DNA from: a virus
IMG/VR virus record: IMGVR_UViG_3300021061_000035
Location: 1-38,800 of that record
Reading direction: 5' to 3' (one strand)
DNA: 38,800 bases
Shown in pieces: positions 17,605 through 26,213 of this stretch. Position 1 is the stretch's first letter; every line of letters begins with the position of its first letter. A program made the position numbers and the translations under genes. The notes under the pieces are model-generated. The model saw only the letters and a list, made by a program, of their open reading frames with translations. It was not told the DNA's origin and searched no databases.

Positions 17605-19627
17605 AAACCAAGAGCAGCAAAATAATACGATTCCTTTAAAGCAGCCTGTTATGGATGAAAAACAGGTGTCGCTTTGGCGAAACCGCTGTAACACGGCCAA
17701 TAAATACCACCGCAAACAGTTCATCGAGAAGTATAAGACCGCCAAGAAACGATACAACTCTGAGAACCACGGCTTTCAGAAGAACCCTAGCAAATATACG
17801 CATGAGTCATTCAATTTTCTATACAAGGACATCGAGGACTTTAACGGCTCGATTTACTACAAGAACCCTGAGATAGACCTGATCTGCCGGAACACGGAAG
17901 ACGAGAACGAGATCCGGAATATTGAGAACTTAGAGCAGATCGTTAACGACGATATCAAGGACAACCGTGAGCTGAAGTCATTAATTCGGGCCGGATTAGT
18001 GGATGAAGGGCTTGCGGGACTTGGGGTATTTTATATTGACTATGACTACCGGACCCAGGACTCAACTGAGTTAGTTGATCCAAATATCCCCGATCAGTAC
18101 AAGCAAATCCCGGTAGCGAACAAAGTTAGGCCGGTCAAGATCCTTCCTGAGAACTTAATCCGCCCTCCGTACCAAAGTTTATACAACTACCAAAAAGGCC
18201 CGTATTTGGGCTATATCGACATTGTTTCCTTGGAGTGCTTAAAGAGTGACCCGACCTTAGATCAGAGTGTTGTGGCGCAGTTAAAAGGCAAGCAGTACGC
18301 GGATCTGATGGACGTGGATGCAGCGGAAGCTAAAAAAGATAAGGTCGAGCTTCAAGACGATTTACTCTACGAAAAAATCTATGTGGTCTTTATTAAAGGT
18401 GATGACAATACCCCTTTAAAAAGACTGGTGATCGCCGAAGACTCGAAGATTAAACAGCCCTTAGTCTATGAGGACTATGAACGCGGCAACGGTCCTGATG
18501 ACCGTGGATATCCAATCCATATCCTTGCGTTAAACGACCCTTGCGAAGGCTTTGTCCCACCGTCCGAGGCCTGGATTTTAGAAGGTATTCTTTGCATCAT
18601 TGATTATTTGATGTCGAAGATGCTGAAGCATATTAAAAAATCTAAATCCCGTACGATTGTTAAGGCTGGAAAAGACGGGATGGATAAAAACAACATCTCG
18701 AAGTGGATTGATAACGATGATATGGAGCTATTGGCGCTCTCGAATTTAGCTCCAGGGATTGATATTCGCTCGCTTGTGTTACAGCTTACCGACCAAGAAC
18801 TCTCCGCAAGCCATGAGGCGATGTTTGCACTCGCTAAAAGGGTTTTTGATGAACTCTCACGTAAACCAGCCCTTGCTCAAGCAGCGGTTCAGGAAAAGAA
18901 AAAGACCGCTGAAGAGACACGAGAGATTGCGAATACCGATAACACACAGTCAGCGTACAAAGTAGACAAGTTTAAAGACTTCCTGCTCGGATTCTTTTAT
19001 GACTGGTGCAAGCTCACGCAAAAGAATATGCGCGGAACCAGGAATATCTCGGTTGCAAACCGTGACACGGGTGAAAAAGAACCTCGCGAAGTGATCATGA
19101 GCGCAGAGCAAAACGATTTAGCAGGATCATTTAATGCGGACATCAATATCGAGACCTTTATCACCCCGAATAAGGAATTAAAGCGCCGGATTATCAAGGA
19201 AACGATCCTGGATCTTCAAGGGATGGTTCCTTTACTCGGTGGAAGAAAGAAGCTAAACGGGGAATACCTCACGCAGCAGATGCTCCAGAACGTGAACATG
19301 CGAAACCCTGAAGAGGCCTTAATTGATATCCCTGTCCGCAACGTGGATCAGCAGGTGATGGACCTTGCAACGAAGGGTATCCCGATGAGTATTGAGGATT
19401 TGGGAGACTCTGGACCTCAAGCCATTCAGCGGTTAATGGAGATTTTCCAGGACCAAGAAATGCTTGCGCGTTTAGAGGCATTATCGCCTGGGATTAGTGC
19501 GGAAGATTCACCAATTGTTTTAATGGCCAAAGACTTAGAGGCACAGATGCAGCTGAAGAATCAGCAAAAGCCGTCCAAAGCTAAGTCTGATGTTGGAATG
19601 GAATCCGCAATGATGGGGGCTTTGTGA
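17597..19627 (+). CDS. Portal protein
   Basis: This 676-aa protein follows the large terminase directly and has the size of podovirus portals. It has an acidic N-terminal region, a long mixed central region (EGILCIIDYLMSKMLKHIKKS; about 330-350) resembling the portal wing-to-stem part, and a Gln/Met-rich C-terminal helix region that could be the barrel. Portals form a dodecamer at one capsid vertex for DNA entry and exit. ATG 17597 overlaps the terminase stop. The call rests on size, order and composition. Confidence 0.75.
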   Translation: MSENQEQQNNTIPLKQPVMDEKQVSLWRNRCNTANKYHRKQFIEKYKTAKKRYNSENHGFQKNPSKYTHESFNFLYKDIEDFNGSIYYKNPEIDLICRNTEDENEIRNIENLEQIVNDDIKDNRELKSLIRAGLVDEGLAGLGVFYIDYDYRTQDSTELVDPNIPDQYKQIPVANKVRPVKILPENLIRPPYQSLYNYQKGPYLGYIDIVSLECLKSDPTLDQSVVAQLKGKQYADLMDVDAAEAKKDKVELQDDLLYEKIYVVFIKGDDNTPLKRLVIAEDSKIKQPLVYEDYERGNGPDDRGYPIHILALNDPCEGFVPPSEAWILEGILCIIDYLMSKMLKHIKKSKSRTIVKAGKDGMDKNNISKWIDNDDMELLALSNLAPGIDIRSLVLQLTDQELSASHEAMFALAKRVFDELSRKPALAQAAVQEKKKTAEETREIANTDNTQSAYKVDKFKDFLLGFFYDWCKLTQKNMRGTRNISVANRDTGEKEPREVIMSAEQNDLAGSFNADINIETFITPNKELKRRIIKETILDLQGMVPLLGGRKKLNGEYLTQQMLQNVNMRNPEEALIDIPVRNVDQQVMDLATKGIPMSIEDLGDSGPQAIQRLMEIFQDQEMLARLEALSPGISAEDSPIVLMAKDLEAQMQLKNQQKPSKAKSDVGMESAMMGAL

Positions 19628-19899
19628 AGTCGTTATATCAAGAAGAGCAGGGCCGGTCCAGAGGTCGTGTATATACATCGATTTGCGAGCATAACAAGAT
19701 CGTGATTAGTCAGGGAAAAGAAACGAACGAATGCACGATCTGCTCAAAACATAAAGAAAAGGTCCAGGCCCCGTTTGTGCCGAACATGACGCCGTTTTTT
19801 AATCACGGCCTTGGATGCGTGACGAACGGAACACGCCATGCGGAACATATCGCTAAAAAACGCGGCTTAATTCCGCTCGGAAAGGAACGACTGAAATGA
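19624..19899 (+). CDS. Small Cys/His protein after portal
   Basis: This 91-aa protein starts at GTG 19624 overlapping the portal stop (GTGA). It has a possible metal site (CEH, CTIC) and a typical phage segment (FFNHGLGCVTNGTRHAEHIAKKRGLIPLG) of which the HGLG and RHAEHIAK parts recall FmdB-like or capsid-adjacent phage proteins. Its role is unknown. Confidence 0.65.
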   Translation: MKSLYQEEQGRSRGRVYTSICEHNKIVISQGKETNECTICSKHKEKVQAPFVPNMTPFFNHGLGCVTNGTRHAEHIAKKRGLIPLGKERLK

Positions 19900-20066
19900 G
19901 TATTGAGAGATTAACCGAACCAGGTAATGCCTTTGACAGCGGTTTAAGACTGACGAACGATCATTTTAAGGCTATCAGAGATTTATTGATTGACCTATTA
20001 AACCGCCTTGAAAAACTGGAATCGAAACTCGCAGATAAAGAAAAGAAAAAGAAAAAAGATGAGTGA
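19896..20066 (+). CDS. Small coiled-coil protein
   Basis: This 56-aa protein has a short polar start, then a helix with heptads (AIRDLLIDLLNRLEKLESKLADKEK) ending in a Lys run. ATGA and SD support translation. The function is unknown; a virion-assembly role fits its location. Confidence 0.6.
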   Translation: MSIERLTEPGNAFDSGLRLTNDHFKAIRDLLIDLLNRLEKLESKLADKEKKKKKDE

Positions 20067-20157
20067 AGTATTACGGCATTTAGTCGGGCTGATTAAGGCC
20101 TTAGCCAAGGTATACCCCGAATTTGACCGGATGGTAAAAGAAAAACTAGAAAAATAA
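20059..20157 (+). CDS. 32-aa amphipathic protein
   Basis: This short amphipathic helix (LRHLVGLIKALAKVYPEFDRMVKEKL) starts within the Lys-run codons of the preceding gene, overlapping it by 8 bases. It is the last gene before a strong terminator. The function is unknown. Confidence 0.5.
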   Translation: MSEVLRHLVGLIKALAKVYPEFDRMVKEKLEK

Positions 20158-20189
20158 TTTAGAACGGTTCGCGGCTTAGTAAAGCACCC

Positions 20190-20230
20190 AACCACATTTG
20201 AGGACTCACGTCCTTGGATGTGGTTTTTTT
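20190..20230 (+). terminator. Intrinsic terminator between portal and scaffold genes
   Basis: AACCACAT (20190-20197) pairs with ATGTGGTT (20218-20225), with an inner AGGAC/GTCCT stem around TCAC, followed by a run of seven T. It lies inside the virion gene series, so either a promoter follows or antitermination or partial read-through sets the ratio of portal to capsid products. Confidence 0.9.
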
Positions 20231-20283
20231 ATTTTAACTACGGGAACAATCCTACGGAACTCCCCTCAACAAAGCAGGAACAA

Positions 20284-21324
20284 ATGGAAGACATCGAGCA
20301 AGTAACGCCGGAAGTGGAAGAAACAATTCAGCCGGAGGCCAGCGCAGCCACGGATGAAATTTCTGACATTTTTAGCAATGCACTCAAGGACAAGGCTGAT
20401 AGTCCGGAAGTAATCGGCCAAACGGAAGAAGACAAGCCTGAGGAACAACCCGAGACCGAACAGGTTATCGAGACTCCTTACGGCGAAATCACGTTAGACG
20501 AAGCGAAGAAGATCGCTTTTAAGGATGAGAAAGAGTTCCAAGCATTTTTGGACAAAAACCCATTCTTAAAAGAGGGCTTTCTTAGACAGTCTGACTATAC
20601 CCGAAAGACGACTCAGGTCGCAGAAGAAAGAAAGAAGTTTGCAGAAGAGAAACACCAATTTGAGGAGCTGAAAGCGAAAGAAGAACAAGCCTGGGGTCAG
20701 GTAAAGCCGACAGAGCATGACAGGGAATTTTTTCAAAATCTTTGGCATGTGTATCAGTACGGCTCTGAACCGTTAGCTAATCAGATTTCGTCTTTTGCTC
20801 GTGATATTTCTTTAATTGCTCAAGGGAAAAACCCAGTCGGACCACTTGCAGGTCAAAACGGACAGACGGTTGACTATGCACGCGATTCTCAGGTGATCGG
20901 GGTGAAACGTGAACTCGATCAACTGAAGCAGGACCAGGCTCGAAAAGAGCAGGAATTTCAAGCTAAAGAGCGTGAAATTCAGATCCAGGAAGCAAAGCGT
21001 GAAGTCAATACCTGGCTTTCTGAAAAAGAGAAGGCTGGGGTCAAGATTACACCGGAAGAGCGGCAAGTAATGGCCTTGTTCTCTGGAATCAGGGACGAGG
21101 ACGGCAACCGCATTTCGCTTGACGAGATGTACCGTTTAGCGCTCGCGAAGCTTGGACGTACCGAGAAAGAAGCAATCAAGAAAGTATTCACGGACAGCAA
21201 AAGCCAGAGTCGCAAGACTCCGAACCAGCCGAACTCAAAAGTGCCATCCCATGCAAAGCCTGAAGCGTCCACGATTGATGAAATTTTTCAACAAGGACTA
21301 GAACGATTAAGTTCTGAAAGGTAG
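20284..21324 (+). CDS. Scaffold-like protein
   Basis: This 346-aa protein directly precedes the capsid gene. It is very acidic at the start (EDIEQVTPEVEET), has a central coiled coil (VAEERKKFAEEKHQFEELKAKEEQ; LDQLKQDQARKEQEFQ) and a basic C-terminal region (GLERLSSER end), as in scaffolding proteins that bind capsid subunits through a basic C-terminus. ATG 20284 is preferred because AGGA lies close upstream; an open frame continues back into the terminator but would translate its T-run. Confidence 0.75.
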   Translation: MEDIEQVTPEVEETIQPEASAATDEISDIFSNALKDKADSPEVIGQTEEDKPEEQPETEQVIETPYGEITLDEAKKIAFKDEKEFQAFLDKNPFLKEGFLRQSDYTRKTTQVAEERKKFAEEKHQFEELKAKEEQAWGQVKPTEHDREFFQNLWHVYQYGSEPLANQISSFARDISLIAQGKNPVGPLAGQNGQTVDYARDSQVIGVKRELDQLKQDQARKEQEFQAKEREIQIQEAKREVNTWLSEKEKAGVKITPEERQVMALFSGIRDEDGNRISLDEMYRLALAKLGRTEKEAIKKVFTDSKSQSRKTPNQPNSKVPSHAKPEASTIDEIFQQGLERLSSER

Positions 21325-21326
21325 AC

Positions 21327-22340
21327 ATGGCAAAGCCATCTGATAATTCATTACGAGCTCTTTGGGCCGTAACGAAAGAACAGATTGCTGACAGCATTAA
21401 GAACTCTATCGTCGCCAACAACGCCCTTTTGTCTGAAATTAAGGAAAAAGGTAGCTTGCTTGAAGTTGAGGACGGCGGTCGTGATTTTAATGAACCGGCA
21501 ATCATCGGGGATTCTGCTGCAGTTGGTGGATTTACCCGCGGTCAAGTATTAAACGTCGATGAACAGCAAGGAATTGATGCATTCGCATACAGCCCTGCTC
21601 GTTTCTACGGCACAACCCACATCTACAAAGATGATCTGGCTATGAACGCTGGATCTGCTCGCGCTGTGAGCCTCTTAAAGGCCCGCATCGAACAGATGAA
21701 AGAATCGATCTTTAACAAGCTCGATGAATATCTTTGTGGATCAAACCTCGTCAGCGGCTCTTCTAGCGAATCTACGGCTGGATCTCAGCAAGGCTGGCTC
21801 GGTCTTCGGGATCTCATCCCGGACGTCGCAACCCAGGACATCCCTGGAACTGGTATCTCCAAGACGACCTACACAAAAGCTCGCAGTCAAGTGGTTTCGA
21901 CTTCGATCGCTTCTGCAACGGCCTGGAATACCTCCAATGCTGGACGCACCGTTGTGCAGCAATTGTACAACGCATGCTCTTTCGGCATGAACCGCCCGAA
22001 TCTCTCGATCATGACCCGTTCGATCTGGGATGCTTTCCAGATTTCTCTCCAAGCGAACGAACGGTTCACTGAACCCGGAGATAAAAAGGTTGGTTATCCG
22101 CACCTAATGTACATGGCAGATTGCCGTGTAACTTGGGGCGACAACATTCAGCAAGGACATTTCTACATGCTGAACACGAAGTTCCTCAAGTTTAAGGTTC
22201 TCAAGGAAGCGAACTTTAAAATGGGCGATTTCATTGAGGGTTATGACGTGTTCCAAGAAGTGGCCAAAATGTTAATCATGGGTCAGCTGTGCGTTTCTGG
22301 CCCCAAATTCAACGGCGTCTACACAGGCGGCGGATTCTAA
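21327..22340 (+). CDS. Major capsid protein
   Basis: This 337-aa protein follows the scaffold by two bases. It contains a segment typical of HK97-fold capsids in this phage group (EDGGRDFNEPAIIGDSA, then GGFTRGQ), with an N-terminal helix and a Gly-rich C-terminus (FNGVYTGGGF). Fixed order terminase-portal-scaffold-capsid supports the call. A strong SD (AAAGGAGG) after its stop serves the next gene. Confidence 0.85.
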   Translation: MAKPSDNSLRALWAVTKEQIADSIKNSIVANNALLSEIKEKGSLLEVEDGGRDFNEPAIIGDSAAVGGFTRGQVLNVDEQQGIDAFAYSPARFYGTTHIYKDDLAMNAGSARAVSLLKARIEQMKESIFNKLDEYLCGSNLVSGSSSESTAGSQQGWLGLRDLIPDVATQDIPGTGISKTTYTKARSQVVSTSIASATAWNTSNAGRTVVQQLYNACSFGMNRPNLSIMTRSIWDAFQISLQANERFTEPGDKKVGYPHLMYMADCRVTWGDNIQQGHFYMLNTKFLKFKVLKEANFKMGDFIEGYDVFQEVAKMLIMGQLCVSGPKFNGVYTGGGF

Positions 22341-22357
22341 GAAAGGAGGATAACAAT

Positions 22358-22852
22358 ATGAAGAATTTTAAAATTTTAGTTCTGATGATTGCGGTCCTCC
22401 TCGTGGCTTCTCCGGCATTTGCTTTTCAATGCCAGACTGGTCGCGATATCGAGGGATCAAGTGATTCATGCTGGACGTCAGTGAAGGTTGCTTCAAACGA
22501 AACCACGCTCGTTTCTCAGGGAACTGTTTTAGTGTTCGATATTGCGAACGCTGAACGGGATGCTGATAACGGTGCGTTCCAAGTTCGTACGACAACCTCA
22601 ACTGCTGCGTCAGCTTATGTCGCCGGTGTTGCTCAATCGAGCATCACGAGCGGTTCTACTGCGCTGGTTTTGGTTCGCGGTAAAGGCAAGATCAAGGTCC
22701 AAGGTGCTGTGACCTCTGGTAATGCTCTTTTCGTGTCCTCAACAGCCGGTCGGGCAGCTACAACTGGCGGTGAAACTCAATATAAGCCCGTAGCCTTTGC
22801 GTTAGCAAACGGTACTACGACTGATGTTGATGCTTACATCACGGTAGTCTAA
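22358..22852 (+). CDS. Capsid-adjacent protein with Sec signal peptide
   Basis: This 164-aa protein begins with a textbook Sec signal (K2, K5, hydrophobic 6-17, SPAFA ending at 22). The mature part is beta-rich, low in Cys (two early Cys at 25 and 38) and Gly/Ala/Thr-rich, with patterns such as VRGKGKIKVQGAVTSGNALFVSS that resemble capsid-decoration proteins of the DUF2190 type. In phages these are cytoplasmic and lack signals, so an exported version directly after the capsid gene is unusual. The strong SD AAAGGAGG fixes ATG 22358. A terminator follows, giving it a capsid-like expression level. Confidence 0.75.
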   Translation: MKNFKILVLMIAVLLVASPAFAFQCQTGRDIEGSSDSCWTSVKVASNETTLVSQGTVLVFDIANAERDADNGAFQVRTTTSTAASAYVAGVAQSSITSGSTALVLVRGKGKIKVQGAVTSGNALFVSSTAGRAATTGGETQYKPVAFALANGTTTDVDAYITVV

Positions 22853-22859
22853 ACAAATT

Positions 22860-22887
22860 GGGGCGGGGGAAACCTCGCCCCTTTTTT
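22860..22887 (+). terminator. Intrinsic terminator after capsid genes
   Basis: GGGGCG (22860-22865) pairs with CGCCCC (22876-22881), followed by six T. It closes the capsid segment ten bases before the next gene. Confidence 0.9.
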
Positions 22888-22897
22888 AAAGGAAACT

Positions 22898-24064
22898 ATG
22901 ATCTTTGGTTTGTTGATTAGACAGGCATTACGAAAAGCTGGACTTGACGCGGACGCGGCTCATTTAGACCTCGCCAAGACCGAATGCAATTTTATTATTC
23001 AAGATTATTGGTACATGACGGACTCCAAGTTCCGTCAGTCTCGCGGGACGATCAATACTGTCTCTGGATCAGATGAGTACGTCCTTAATAAACACTTTGA
23101 TGAGTTTGTGAAAAACACTCTTCAAGGCCCGAACTCGAATCCACGCTTTTTTACTTATTTAGGAACTGAGGAGTTTTTCGGTCAAATTCAACTCCAAAGC
23201 CAGACCTCAGGTGAACCTTCATTTTACACTTATGGAGATACCGTCGGTTATGACGCACAGCTTACAGCCGCATCCAAGATCCGGGTCAATTCCGCGCTTG
23301 CCTCAAAGACCACAGGGACGGTCAATCTTGCTGCAGGCTCAGATATTGTTACTTCTAGCACTGATATTTTTACTCTTAACGATGTTGGCCGGATGCTCAA
23401 GAAATCGGGCGACTCAAGAGCTTACAAAATTGGAAAGTTCATCTCTAGCCGTAAGCTTCAGCTTTTAGAAAAGTACCGAGGAACCTCACAAACCGGCGCA
23501 AGTTACGAGATTGGGGATGTTGGAATCCACGTCAACATCATGGGTTATGTCGGAGGAGAGATTGATTCTGAAGACATTGTTTTAGAAGGTGATAACTATG
23601 TGGTGACGACGAAAACCTTTAATTCTGTTATCAGTATATCCAAGTCTGATAAAACCGGCGGCAAGATCAATATCCAAAATGAATCGGGAACTCAGACTAT
23701 CGGAACTTTGGGTCCCGGTGAGACTGAAATTGAACGTCAGACGGTTCTTTTCTGGCCAAAACCGAACGGTTCTGAATCCTTAAAGTACCGCTTTTACATG
23801 AAACACCCTGCTTTATGGCTTGAATCGGACCGTTTACTCATACCTGAAAAATGGCATCGATTGATTTGCTACAAGCTCGAGAAAAGGCTCCGTGAGTTTT
23901 CCGGAAAAGAAGTGCCTCAAGGATTAATTGATGACATCTCCCGATTTGAGCTGGATTTTGAAAACGAGGCCCAGGACCTAAGTCTTTCTAACACGGTCCC
24001 AGGAGAAGACGGAAAAATTGGTGGTGAGTTTTGGTACGACAAAATAGATGAGAGGGGCGTTTGA
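22898..24064 (+). CDS. Head-tail connector (gp4-like) with internal insertion
   Basis: This 388-aa protein starts with a helical part typical of podovirus head-completion adaptors (LIRQALRKAGLDADAAHLDLAKTEC; about 5-30). The C-terminal half returns to helices (WHRLICYKLEKRLREFSGKE). Between them lies a long beta-rich section (about 100-300; for example GTVNLAAGSDIVTSS). It is over twice the length of P22 gp4, so the middle is probably an added domain. It binds beneath the portal in the model phage. An AAAGG box precedes ATG. Confidence 0.6.
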   Translation: MIFGLLIRQALRKAGLDADAAHLDLAKTECNFIIQDYWYMTDSKFRQSRGTINTVSGSDEYVLNKHFDEFVKNTLQGPNSNPRFFTYLGTEEFFGQIQLQSQTSGEPSFYTYGDTVGYDAQLTAASKIRVNSALASKTTGTVNLAAGSDIVTSSTDIFTLNDVGRMLKKSGDSRAYKIGKFISSRKLQLLEKYRGTSQTGASYEIGDVGIHVNIMGYVGGEIDSEDIVLEGDNYVVTTKTFNSVISISKSDKTGGKINIQNESGTQTIGTLGPGETEIERQTVLFWPKPNGSESLKYRFYMKHPALWLESDRLLIPEKWHRLICYKLEKRLREFSGKEVPQGLIDDISRFELDFENEAQDLSLSNTVPGEDGKIGGEFWYDKIDERGV

Positions 24065-25152
24065 TCTTCGATCTTTTTTTAAAAGTTTTCCTGATCGGAT
24101 GCACGGTTTTTTTCATACCCGGTCAAGAGTTTTACGGGCCCCAGGAAGTTTTCTTTCAGTATGGAGCCATGGCTTTGCTTGCGATCTCTTATGCGACGAA
24201 AAGGGAGCGCGAGGTAACGAACAAGTTTTTAGGAATGTTTTTTTTGTACGCATTAGCGAACACGATTTTATTTCATTTTAATCCGGTATCCAGAATCAAG
24301 GTCTTAAACCTATTTTTAGGCATGTTTTTAATCAAGGAAACCTCAGAGAGAATGACGCTGAATTTTGAGATGGTTGGTAACTTGCTGGCTTTGTTTTGTG
24401 CGCTTAATGTGGCTTGGATCGGGCTCCAGTTGAACCAGATAGACCCTATTTTTTCGTCCATGAATCCTCAGAATATGCCACAAGTGGATACGGTTGGATT
24501 TATGGGCTTAAAAGCGAATCTTGGATGCCTTGCGGCCTTAGCGTTCCCGTTTATTTTTGAAGCAAGCCCACTCGCATCAATTATTTGCCTGCCGCTTTTG
24601 TGGTTTGGGCAGTCATCGACGGCGGTTTTAGCGTTCATGATTTCGTTTTTGTTTCTGATGTGGTTCAAGAACCGAAAGCTTTTCTGGATACTTGCTGGAA
24701 TCTGTCTCGCTGGCGGGATTTATTATATTTTTTGTAAGGACCTGCCTACTGGTGAGTTTCCTAAGCGGATTAAGGTCTGGATGGCTGGAATTTCCTATTT
24801 AGCCGGCACTAAACCCTGGTTCGGGCATGGTCTAGGGGCTTGGGCGGTGACTGGGTTTACTACGCTTCAGCAAAACGGAGAACCTCAACAATGGGTCTGG
24901 GCGCATAACGAGTTTATCCAGCTTGCATTTGAGATCGGTGTTGTCGGAATGGTTTGTCTTTATGCCTATTTCAAGGATTTATTTAAGGTCATTAATCTCA
25001 AGTACGGAAATCACCGGCTCGCAATCTCAATTTTGATCCCTTTAGTCATTATCTCGTTTTTCCATTTTCCAGCGCATCTTGGCCGGTTTGCTGGCCTGGT
25101 GTGCTTCATGATCGCAGCCGTTGAGGCCCTAATCTCAGAGGATAAGGTATGA
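24061..25152 (+). CDS. O-antigen ligase/polymerase-like (Wzy_C type) membrane protein
   Basis: This 363-aa protein has about ten hydrophobic spans and, between late spans, a soluble loop with the Wzy_C pattern: GHGLGAWAVTG (about 256-266) and WAHNEFIQLAFEIGVVG (about 279-295). Such proteins join or polymerise O-antigen or similar glycans in the inner membrane. The start is TTG 24061, overlapping the previous stop and seven bases after GAGGGG. It sits between a connector gene and a fibre-like gene, not in a sugar locus. Phage serotype-converting polymerases alter the host surface to block superinfection; this is a plausible role. Confidence 0.8.
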   Translation: MIFDLFLKVFLIGCTVFFIPGQEFYGPQEVFFQYGAMALLAISYATKREREVTNKFLGMFFLYALANTILFHFNPVSRIKVLNLFLGMFLIKETSERMTLNFEMVGNLLALFCALNVAWIGLQLNQIDPIFSSMNPQNMPQVDTVGFMGLKANLGCLAALAFPFIFEASPLASIICLPLLWFGQSSTAVLAFMISFLFLMWFKNRKLFWILAGICLAGGIYYIFCKDLPTGEFPKRIKVWMAGISYLAGTKPWFGHGLGAWAVTGFTTLQQNGEPQQWVWAHNEFIQLAFEIGVVGMVCLYAYFKDLFKVINLKYGNHRLAISILIPLVIISFFHFPAHLGRFAGLVCFMIAAVEALISEDKV

Positions 25153-26213
25153 AAAAAATTATCGCACTTTTAATTTTAATAGGAGTCTCAACGAACGCAT
25201 TCGCTTGGGATAGCGAAACAGGCAGCGGGGTAGTTTCGAGCAATGAAACGATTGTCCGAACCTCACTTGAAGCAACCCAAGTTTTACAGTCGGACACGCT
25301 CACGAATTTATACGGAGTCACGATCTTGGGCGGAACGACCAATTATGCCTCGTTTAACTCAGGCGGTGTTCTGAGTTTTAAAAACGTGGTGTCCTCTCGG
25401 GACGTGGTTCGGTTCAATAATGATATGTATATACAGATGCAGAAAACCGACGGAACCTTTTCTCGGCTTGGTATCTCTGCTGATAACTCGTTTGTCCTGC
25501 CTGCATTTACGACGACTAACGCCTCGTTTGATAACGTCAGAATTTCCGGGACTTTAGCGGTGAGCGGTAATACGACTTTAGTAACCGTGAAGGCTGGCAA
25601 TGTTTCAGCAGATGCGGTATCGGCCACCTCGACCCAGGTTTCATCTCTCAATAACTCAGGCGCAACTTATTTAAGCGGAAACGTGGCAACGGTTGCGACA
25701 GCAATTTTAGATATGCAGGGAAATGAACGCATCCAGTTCTCGGCTGCGACATCGCCGGTCAATCAAGTAAATCTGCATAACTCAGCCACCGGGAGCCCGG
25801 TTAAGGTTGTCGCCTCAGGCGATGATACGAATATCGGGATTTCTTTAGATGCTAAAGGAACCGGGGTTGTATCCGCAAACCACGCCTTTATCACGAAGAA
25901 AGTCACGTTAACAGACGCAGCGACCATTGCAACGGATGCCTCACAAGGGAACCATTTCGCTGTGACCTTGGGTGGAAACCGGACTCTTGCGCGACCAACG
26001 AACCCAACAAACGGTCAGCGTGCAATCTGGGAGATTCGGCAGGACTCAAACGGCACAAGAACGATCTCTTTTGATGATGCGTTTATTTTTGGAACGGATG
26101 TTACGCGGCCAACATTGGGAACCGGTGAAGGAAAGCGCGGATTCGTCGGAGCTATTTATAACGGAACATCATGGGATGTGGTCGCAGTCTCCCAAGGATA
26201 TAACCGGGTATGA
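25149..26213 (+). CDS. Exported fibre-like protein
   Basis: This 354-aa protein has a Sec signal (K2-K3, hydrophobic 4-13, NAFA ending at 19). The mature part is Ser/Thr/Asn/Val-rich and repetitive, like trimeric tail fibres or spikes. The C-terminal region (GNHFAVTLGGNRTLARP, FVGAIYNGTSWDVVAV; about 265-350) resembles the knob part of many phage fibre and spike proteins. A signal peptide on a fibre is unusual. ATGA couples it to the ligase-like gene before and the lectin-like gene after. Confidence 0.75.
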   Translation: MKKIIALLILIGVSTNAFAWDSETGSGVVSSNETIVRTSLEATQVLQSDTLTNLYGVTILGGTTNYASFNSGGVLSFKNVVSSRDVVRFNNDMYIQMQKTDGTFSRLGISADNSFVLPAFTTTNASFDNVRISGTLAVSGNTTLVTVKAGNVSADAVSATSTQVSSLNNSGATYLSGNVATVATAILDMQGNERIQFSAATSPVNQVNLHNSATGSPVKVVASGDDTNIGISLDAKGTGVVSANHAFITKKVTLTDAATIATDASQGNHFAVTLGGNRTLARPTNPTNGQRAIWEIRQDSNGTRTISFDDAFIFGTDVTRPTLGTGEGKRGFVGAIYNGTSWDVVAVSQGYNRV

